A stretch of DNA of 64,000 nucleotides from contig JADHTQ010000006.1 in NCBI GenBank assembly GCA_016784965.1, positions 1 through 64,000 of the forward strand, given 5' to 3'. The notes beneath the pieces are model-generated. The model worked only from the letters and a program-made list of their open reading frames with translations, did not search any database and had not been told where the DNA came from. The translations under genes were made by a program, and so were the position numbers. This stretch comes from Bacteriovoracaceae bacterium. Its GTDB lineage: Bacteria; Bdellovibrionota; Bacteriovoracia; Bacteriovoracales; Bacteriovoracaceae. Shown here piece by piece: positions 55,156-61,374 of this stretch (the first letter of the stretch is position 1; every line of letters begins with the position of its first letter).

Positions 55156-56318
55156 TAATCTGTTTGATAGTCTTGGCGGTAATTGTTGAGTTCTCGAATT
55201 AACTCGTTAACTTCTAACTTATGTCGCATTTGTAGTTTAAATTCTCTACCCAAAGATCGCTCAAAGGGGTCACTTTCGTCAATTTTTACAGCTTGACTAC
55301 CAATTGATGCTGGAGCTCTCTGGGGATCCATATCATCGTGATCGTGACCGTGTCCGGGACCGTGATAGTGCTGTTTTGCATTTAGCAACGACTTATTTTT
55401 TGCATTTTTATTAATAGCACCATAGATGTTGATCTTAACTCCAGATTTTTTATGGGCCCGCTTCCATCTATTTTTTTTCTCAATTACATAAAGCATCTTG
55501 TCGACTTTTTTATTATAGTAGCCAGGAAAATTAAACGCGCTTTTAGCTATTTTGTTTTTGCGCATATATACAAGGCCCTGGCCCTTCTTATTTTTATCTT
55601 TTTTATTAGTAGAAGCAATACCTCTACCGCCTTCCATGTGGGCCTTATATTGGTCGGCAAAATATTGTGCAATACTGGTCTTTTTGTTTATGGGGGCAAC
55701 ATTATAAAAAAGTCCTGTAATTTTTTTAAATGAATCATACCCAATTGGCGTTGGCGCTCGTGGGACTCCGTCTTCATATTCTCTATCGACAAATGAAAAC
55801 TGCCCGGCGACTAACTCAATTTTCATATCAGAATTGGTGACATTGCTAAAGCTAAACTCACCCTCTATTACAAGTAGCTGCGTCTTCCCACTTTGTTCAT
55901 CAAACGAGACAACCGCCTCACCACCATTATACTCAATTTGAGCGTTGGCAGTCTGTACATAAAAAACATCATCGTTACTAGATGCTTGCAGCCACAAATA
56001 GCCACTTTTTAGCTCTAAGACTTTATTGAGTAGCTTCACCTGCCCAGATCCTGCAAGATGAAACTTGTGATCATAATAATCAGAAAAAGAAACTTGGGCC
56101 CCCTCTTCTGTCACAATCTCAGCAAAATCCCCAAGCCGATCATAGGCCTTAACCACTTTAGCATTCCCCTCAGTCACAGCAAATACATTGCCTTGAAGTG
56201 AATTGATTAAAAGAGATGTTTGCGCCCATCCATAAGAAACTGGAAGCAACCAGACCAAAACAATCCATGGTAATAAATTACCTTTTGTATTTTTGTAAAA
56301 TCTCTTCATAGTGTGCAC
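55152..56318 (-). CDS. FecR-domain exported protein, 388 aa
   Basis: A hydrophobic signal or anchor stretch (LLPWIVLVWLLPVSYGWAQ) is followed by a FecR-like beta-helical domain (residues about 45-190: DFAEIVTEEGAQVSF, then 'NAQIEYNGGEAVVSF' and VIEGEFSFSN). A His/Asp-rich segment (HYHGPGHGHDHDDMD) near residue 320 may bind metal. The C-terminus is helical and charged. The start is either the GTG at 56318 or the ATG at 56309. It overlaps the preceding lipoprotein gene by 41 bases, so the two are probably co-translated envelope partners. The role is unknown. Confidence 0.75.
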   Translation of the reverse strand: MHTMKRFYKNTKGNLLPWIVLVWLLPVSYGWAQTSLLINSLQGNVFAVTEGNAKVVKAYDRLGDFAEIVTEEGAQVSFSDYYDHKFHLAGSGQVKLLNKVLELKSGYLWLQASSNDDVFYVQTANAQIEYNGGEAVVSFDEQSGKTQLLVIEGEFSFSNVTNSDMKIELVAGQFSFVDREYEDGVPRAPTPIGYDSFKKITGLFYNVAPINKKTSIAQYFADQYKAHMEGGRGIASTNKKDKNKKGQGLVYMRKNKIAKSAFNFPGYYNKKVDKMLYVIEKKNRWKRAHKKSGVKINIYGAINKNAKNKSLLNAKQHYHGPGHGHDHDDMDPQRAPASIGSQAVKIDESDPFERSLGREFKLQMRHKLEVNELIRELNNYRQDYQTDY

Positions 56319-56985
56319 TTATAATTTTCCATTCGTCAGTGTTTCTATATTTTTTTCTAAACTCTTCAACTGTTTGAAAAAACTTATCTTTGTCTCCCTC
56401 TCGTAGATAAGAAAGGGCCCGCCATAACTTGGCCGCCCGATAATACTTTGAGATGGGATATTCAACTATGAGGCGGTTGAAAAAATACATTGACCACTCT
56501 TGATGCTTGCCCGACTCAAATGCTGCTAAACCTGCTTGAAATAAGTACTCATCATCAATGCTGGCGTGACCTGGAAAGTTATCGACAAACGTCTTATAAT
56601 ATTGGGCCGACTTCTCAAAGTTTTTCTTGGCGTATTCAATATGTGCCATAGACATAAGCTGTGCTGGAGTCCATTTGTAGACATTAAATTTCACCAGATC
56701 ATCTTTAGGTGCCACAGAAGAAATACTAGCAATTTTGCGTCCAGTAGTTTTTTTGCGATCTAATTTAATTGCCAAATAATCATTTTTAGACTTAATCAGC
56801 TGAATTTCATACTTTAATTGCCCAATTTGTGCCTTCAGTTGGCGATTTTCCTTAGCTAGTGTTAGTGCCGCCCTCTCATAGTTACTTACCGATGCTGCCT
56901 TTTGTTCTAACCGATTCATAAAATTACAAGATGTTAGTAACACCAGGGCCGCCAGTAATATTACAAAATTTTTAAGCTGCTTCAT
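56278..56985 (-). CDS. Lipoprotein with coiled coil and TPR-like repeats, 235 aa
   Basis: A lipoprotein signal with lipobox LLTSC (Cys20) is followed by a coiled coil (residues about 25-75, NYERAALTLAKENRQLKAQI onward) and three TPR-like helical hairpins (AHIEYAKKNFEKSAQYYKTF and following). The layout resembles the CpoB/YbgF or BamD type, envelope proteins that coordinate peptidoglycan and outer-membrane work. It is first in a two-gene unit with the FecR protein. Confidence 0.75.
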   Translation of the reverse strand: MKQLKNFVILLAALVLLTSCNFMNRLEQKAASVSNYERAALTLAKENRQLKAQIGQLKYEIQLIKSKNDYLAIKLDRKKTTGRKIASISSVAPKDDLVKFNVYKWTPAQLMSMAHIEYAKKNFEKSAQYYKTFVDNFPGHASIDDEYLFQAGLAAFESGKHQEWSMYFFNRLIVEYPISKYYRAAKLWRALSYLREGDKDKFFQTVEEFRKKYRNTDEWKIISAHYEEILQKYKR

Positions 56986-57105
56986 GAGTTTTACCTTTTA
57001 TTGTTAAATTTAAACCCACCTAGTTGCCAAACTAGTCGGCTATTGTACTTAATTCTTTAGTGAAATTTTTATGAACACTTTTGTCAACTTTCCAAAAAAC
57101 ACTCC

Positions 57106-57157
57106 ACTGCAACAGAAACGGGAACAGGAATGTTGCCGTTTCCGTTTCTGTTGCAGT
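57106..57157 (-). terminator. 16-bp perfect hairpin of the hexanucleotide family, likely AmrS terminator
   Basis: ACTGCAACAGAAACGG (57106-57121) is the exact reverse complement of 57142-57157, with a 20-base loop. On the minus strand a GTGTTTTTTGG stretch follows, so it resembles an intrinsic terminator just behind the AmrS stop. The units GTTGCC, GTTTCC and GTTTCT belong to the same family as the arrays at 43-44 kb. Confidence 0.6.
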
Positions 57158-57169
57158 TTCTGTTGGGGT

Positions 57170-58264
57170 TTATCCGTTTATTTGGATTGGGTGGCGCTTG
57201 GAACCCCAGTCTCCGGGTGGCCCATCAAATATGCCGGGGATGGACTGTCCGCAGAAATTGCACGCGCCTTCTGGGGAAAGGTTCCAGATAGATAATTCAT
57301 ACCAGTCGCGGGCAATTAATAGCTTTTTGCAGTTGTGACAGTATGTACTGGCTCCTGTGGGGTCGTGAATGTTGCCGGTATAGACATATTTTAGGCCATT
57401 TTTCATGGCGATTTCTCGGGCCTGCTTAACGGTACTTGCTGGGGTTTGTGGAATATTTTGAACTTTCCAAGAAGGGTGGAAGGCACTGAAGTGGACGGGA
57501 ATATGCGCACCTAGTTTGTCTGCTATCCAACTGCTTAATTTATCAATTTCTTGGGCAGAATCGTTGAGGCCTGGAATTAACAGGGTGGTTATTTCAAGCC
57601 AAACATCTGTTTCATTTTTTACGTACAAAAGAGTTTCTAAGACAGGTTGAAGCTCTCCGGCACAATGTGTTTTGTAGAAATCTTCACTAAATGATTTTAG
57701 GTCAATATTGGCAGCATCCATATGGGAAAAAAATTCTTCTGCAGGTTTTGGGTTGATATATCCGGCAGTAACTGCCACTGATTTAATTCCTAGCTCATGG
57801 GCGGCCATGGCAGTATCGACGGCATACTCCATAAAGATTATTGGATCATTGTAAGTATAGGCCAAGCTCTTGCACCCCATCTTTTTGGCACTTAAGGCCA
57901 GCTGCTCTGGAGTCGCCTGATCCATTAACCTATCCATCTGGCGAGATTTGCTCATATCCCAATTTTGGCAAAACTTGCAGCCCAAGTTGCATCCTGCAGT
58001 TCCACAAGACAGCACTGGTGTTCCCGGTAGAAAATGGTTTAGTGGTTTTTTTTCTATTGGATCTATGCAAAAGCCACTGGAGCGACCATAGCTTGTTAAC
58101 TCCAATTTACCCTCTACATTTGCTCGAATAAAGCAAAACCCGCGCATACCTTCTTTTAAAACACAATGTCTTGGACAAAGATCACAAATAATGGTCTTAG
58201 CTGCTTGGTCGTTTGCCTGATGCCAATACTTATCTACTTTCATCTTTTTTTTGTTAGGTCTCAC
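57170..58264 (-). CDS. amrS: AmmeMemoRadiSam system radical-SAM enzyme AmrS
   Basis: The cluster motif is CNLGCKFC (Cys at about residues 92, 96 and 99 of the longest reading). It is preceded by an N-terminal Cys set (CDLCPRHC) and the stretch DPIEKKPLNHFLPG that marks this subfamily. The C-terminus carries a further cysteine pair region (STYCHNCKKLL) and CNFCGQ that may bind metal. There is no signal peptide, so it is cytoplasmic, unlike the Memo-AMMECR1 fusion 17 kb away. The start may be the GTG at 58264 or the ATG at 58243. It is the third partner of the AmmeMemoRadiSam set; its substrate is unknown. Confidence 0.92.
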   Translation of the reverse strand: MRPNKKKMKVDKYWHQANDQAAKTIICDLCPRHCVLKEGMRGFCFIRANVEGKLELTSYGRSSGFCIDPIEKKPLNHFLPGTPVLSCGTAGCNLGCKFCQNWDMSKSRQMDRLMDQATPEQLALSAKKMGCKSLAYTYNDPIIFMEYAVDTAMAAHELGIKSVAVTAGYINPKPAEEFFSHMDAANIDLKSFSEDFYKTHCAGELQPVLETLLYVKNETDVWLEITTLLIPGLNDSAQEIDKLSSWIADKLGAHIPVHFSAFHPSWKVQNIPQTPASTVKQAREIAMKNGLKYVYTGNIHDPTGASTYCHNCKKLLIARDWYELSIWNLSPEGACNFCGQSIPGIFDGPPGDWGSKRHPIQING

Positions 58265-58335
58265 TTTTTATAACAAACATATGCTGCATGCAATTTATTG
58301 ATACTACAAATAATTTTTAAATTTTGCAAATTGAC

Positions 58336-58344
58336 TGGTATAAT
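58336..58344 (+). promoter_or_regulatory. Extended -10 promoter element upstream of fliN
   Basis: TGGTATAAT is a perfect extended -10 (TGnTATAAT) about 62 bases before the fliN ATG. No matching -35 is seen. Confidence 0.5.
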
Positions 58345-58406
58345 AGATATGATGAGCTTTGCATTTTTTGCACTAAAGCTTTTTTAAGGATTGGGGGTTA
58401 TTAAAT

Positions 58407-58772
58407 ATGGCAGAAGAAAATGATAGTGATGACAAAAGTTTAGAGCAAGAAAGTGCTGAAGAACAATCCAGGGGTGAACCTTCCTCTTCTAGCCTTTTAG
58501 GGTCAGATTCCTCTAAAGGAAAAAATGAACTCGATCTATTTCACGATGTCCCCATGTCCATTGTTGTTGAGCTGGGACAAACCAATGTTACCATTTCTAA
58601 TCTTTTGCAGTTTCAAGTTGGAACTGTTTTAGAGCTCAATAAGTTGGCCGGTGAACCTCTTGAAATTTTGGTCAATGATCGCGAAGTGGCCAAAGGTGAA
58701 GTAGTCGTTGTTAATGAAAGATATGGAATTCGTTTAACTGATATTATTGATCCTCTAGAAGTTGAATCTTAA
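58407..58772 (+). CDS. fliN: Flagellar motor switch protein FliN, 121 aa
   Basis: The last 75 residues match FliN/SpoA: LFHDVPMSIVVELGQTNVTI, then GTVLELNKLAGEPLEIL and NERYGIRLTDI. FliN forms the lower C-ring with FliG and FliM and takes part in rotation switching. The first 40 residues are acidic and Ser-rich, as in several FliN proteins. The gene stands alone here, with no other flagellar gene adjacent, which is unusual since fliN normally sits in a flagellar operon. Confidence 0.9.
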   Translation: MAEENDSDDKSLEQESAEEQSRGEPSSSSLLGSDSSKGKNELDLFHDVPMSIVVELGQTNVTISNLLQFQVGTVLELNKLAGEPLEILVNDREVAKGEVVVVNERYGIRLTDIIDPLEVES

Positions 58773-58790
58773 AAAAATACCACAAATAAG

Positions 58791-58828
58791 ATCGGCGCCT
58801 AAAAAAGTCCATTTTTTTAGGCGCCGAT
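58791..58828. terminator. Strong bidirectional hairpin terminator after fliN
   Basis: ATCGGCGCCTAAAAAA (58791-58806) pairs with the reverse complement at 58813-58828. The A-rich and T-rich flanks of the G+C-rich stem make it work for either strand. It lies between the convergent fliN and epimerase genes. Confidence 0.8.
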
Positions 58829-58942
58829 TATTCCTTTTGCGTGCAAATCAAAAGTCCTCCTAAGCTTCATTCTAGATGAATCCCACATGAGGTCAAAGTG
58901 GAAGTTTCTAACAATTAATTACTGCTGCGCTAAAACAATGAG

Positions 58943-59956
58943 TTACAGCCACATTCGCTGAATATAATCTTGATGAGTTGATTCTATCGTCTTTTCGAGA
59001 TTCCAATTGTACACCATTTTTAAAGTTGTTTGGGTTTTTTCTGAGGAACAAACCCATCTTTTTTGTCTAAGCTCGGGTACCTTATCGGGCGTAAAGCGGA
59101 AATCAATTTGCGGATAAATCTTATAAAGTATTGTAATTAATAAGGCAAACAACGAAAGTAGTGATACTGGTACAGGAACATAATATAACTTATCCTTTTT
59201 CATTGTTTTTTTAATGGTAGTCATCAACGTTAATAAACTTACACTTGTTGGGTAAGAAGTATTAAAAATTTCAACTTTGTCACTATTTTTAGGTTTATAA
59301 AATAGAGATTTTACAATTACTTCTACCAAGTCATGAATACATATGAAACTATATTGCTTGGATTTACCATTAGTTCCAGGAATTAAAATAATTCCATTGC
59401 TTACCATTTTGAATAACTCCAGACCTGCCGTATCTCGGGGCCCCAATACAATTGGTGCTCTTATTACATTTTTTAGCCAGCACCTAGGGGCGACATTTTC
59501 TACTACCAGCTCGGCAAGCAGTTTTGAGTGCCCGTAATCATTTACTGGGCGGGGAATATCATCTTCTTTAATAAGTCCCAAGACTTTGTTAGAAGAAGTC
59601 CCAGAAGCAGATAGCGAAGAGATCAAAGTAAACCTTAAGTATTTATATTTTTTTTTCAAGGCCTGCACTAGCCTTTCTGTTCCCCGGTAGTTGACCTCAT
59701 AAAAGTCTTTTACGTTAAAGGAATGGACAATCGCTGCCACATGGATGACTACATCCAAATCCTCGGGAAGCTTTTTAATCCACATGGCAATTGAAGATGC
59801 AGATAGATCGCCGTGAATAAATTTTCCTGGAATGTTAAATTGGTCAAGCTTGGTTTTATTTCTGGCAAGAGCAAAAACTTGATGTCCATTTTTTACTAAA
59901 AACTCGCACAAGTGTGAGCCAACAAAGCCTGTTGAACCTGTTACTAATACTTTCAT
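58943..59956 (-). CDS. NAD-dependent epimerase/dehydratase, CerR-like, 337 aa
   Basis: The Rossmann motif GSTGFVGSHL at the N-terminus, the catalytic Ser in LISSLSASG and the YGHSKLLAE (Tyr-x-x-x-Lys) motif near residue 141 identify an extended short-chain dehydrogenase/reductase. A hydrophobic C-terminal stretch (YVPVPVSLLSLFALLITILY) suggests membrane attachment. It starts 3 bases after the serine palmitoyltransferase-like gene. In Caulobacter the gene beside Spt encodes CerR, which reduces the 3-keto group in ceramide synthesis; by position and family this is the likely role here. The inference is from context. Confidence 0.75.
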   Translation of the reverse strand: MKVLVTGSTGFVGSHLCEFLVKNGHQVFALARNKTKLDQFNIPGKFIHGDLSASSIAMWIKKLPEDLDVVIHVAAIVHSFNVKDFYEVNYRGTERLVQALKKKYKYLRFTLISSLSASGTSSNKVLGLIKEDDIPRPVNDYGHSKLLAELVVENVAPRCWLKNVIRAPIVLGPRDTAGLELFKMVSNGIILIPGTNGKSKQYSFICIHDLVEVIVKSLFYKPKNSDKVEIFNTSYPTSVSLLTLMTTIKKTMKKDKLYYVPVPVSLLSLFALLITILYKIYPQIDFRFTPDKVPELRQKRWVCSSEKTQTTLKMVYNWNLEKTIESTHQDYIQRMWL

Positions 59957-59959
59957 TGC

Positions 59960-61162
59960 TTAATGGTGAACAGATGGTAGATCATATAATTTACGGGCCT
60001 TACTAAATACCTCCAAGACCTTGGTCAGATCTGATCGACTATGTCCTGCCATATAGCTGGTTCTAATTAGCGCTTCATTTTTTGGTACGGCGGGCATGAG
60101 TACTGGAGTAGCAAAAACTCCCTGGTCATATAAATATTGAGTCACTTGCAGCGCTTTTAGGTCATCACCGACAAAGACGGGAATGATTGGTGTTTGTGAG
60201 TTATAGGTATAAAGACCGATTTCTTTAAAACCTTTTTGCATAAAATCCACATTGCTCCACAGAGACTCTAAAATAGAAGGATCCCTGGTCACCACATCAA
60301 TACAAGCAGAAACGGTGGCAACAGCAGCAGGAGGCATGGCCGCAGAAAACATGAAAGAGCGTGCAGTATGTTTGATATAATCCATTGCCTCTGAAGGACC
60401 TGATACAAAGCCTCCAATCGATGCAAAGGACTTCGAAAATGTTCCCATATTAAAATGCACATCTTTGGTGGCATTAAAATAATCCATGGTCCCTCGCCCC
60501 TGTTTGCCCATCACACCGAGTCCATGGGCATCATCAAGATAGATGAGTACTCCAAACTCCTGGGCAAGTTTTATAACTTCGGGTAAGTTTAAGATGTCTC
60601 CGGTCATAGAAAACACGCCATCGGCAACAATAATAACTTTACTAAAGCGGTGACAGACACTCTCTAGTTGGTTGCGCAAAGACTTCATATCATTGTGTTT
60701 GAATTTGAAAGTGGTTCCTAGGCTTAGTCTTGAAGAGTCAACAATCGATGCGTGGTTTTCAGCATCAAAGAGCATACAATCTTTAGGACCACACAAAGTA
60801 GATAAGGCCCCAAGGTTTGATTGCATTCCAGTAGAGAATACCAAGGCCTTTTCATGACCTACGTACTTTGCCAATTTCTCCTCTAACTCCTCGTGAATAG
60901 TCAGGTTGCCATTTAAAAAACGAGAACCAGTACAACCTGTTCCAAAGCGATCAAGGGCCTTCTTGGTGGCCTCTATGACTTCTGGGTGGTGAGTTAGTCC
61001 TAAGTAATTATTAGAGCCAATCATCACCAGATCGTCTCCATCAACTGTCACTCTCGAAGCAGCTGATGCTTCAATGGGCCTAAAAAAGGGATATAAATCC
61101 AGTTTTTTTATGGAGGAACTTCTTTTTAGGACTTTGCTTTTGCCGTAAGATCTTATCATCAC
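59960..61162 (-). CDS. Serine palmitoyltransferase-like alpha-oxoamine synthase, 400 aa
   Basis: PLP enzyme of the alpha-oxoamine synthase group: NNYLGLTHHP, the GTGCTGSRFLNG segment, DDAHGLGVMG, and the PLP lysine in MGTFSKSFASIGGF. The TFSKSxAS form with the loop around it is more like bacterial serine palmitoyltransferase than KBL (TLGKAL) or BioF. The enzyme condenses serine with acyl-CoA or acyl-ACP to 3-ketosphinganine, the first step of sphingolipid synthesis. 8-amino-7-oxononanoate synthase activity cannot be excluded, but no other biotin gene is near. Confidence 0.8.
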   Translation of the reverse strand: MMIRSYGKSKVLKRSSSIKKLDLYPFFRPIEASAASRVTVDGDDLVMIGSNNYLGLTHHPEVIEATKKALDRFGTGCTGSRFLNGNLTIHEELEEKLAKYVGHEKALVFSTGMQSNLGALSTLCGPKDCMLFDAENHASIVDSSRLSLGTTFKFKHNDMKSLRNQLESVCHRFSKVIIVADGVFSMTGDILNLPEVIKLAQEFGVLIYLDDAHGLGVMGKQGRGTMDYFNATKDVHFNMGTFSKSFASIGGFVSGPSEAMDYIKHTARSFMFSAAMPPAAVATVSACIDVVTRDPSILESLWSNVDFMQKGFKEIGLYTYNSQTPIIPVFVGDDLKALQVTQYLYDQGVFATPVLMPAVPKNEALIRTSYMAGHSRSDLTKVLEVFSKARKLYDLPSVHH

Positions 61163-61374
61163 GCATCCCCAGTGGAAGCAGTTAGCTTTTTGGATAGTTT
61201 ATAAGTGTTAATGGTACTAAATTGCATAATTACATCTTTTGTTTTATCGTATCTAACAAAGGTAATGTTGTTATAACGCATCATAAACAACAAAAATACA
61301 TGGATATCCCAATATAGTCAAATAGCGTGCAAATTTTACCTAGCGCGTTATGTTTGTGAAATTAGGAGATAATG

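Noticed and set aside
58331-58344. TTGACT plus TATAAT as a standard promoter for fliN
   Set aside because: TTGACT is only 3 bases before TATAAT, far too close; the extended -10 alone is kept.
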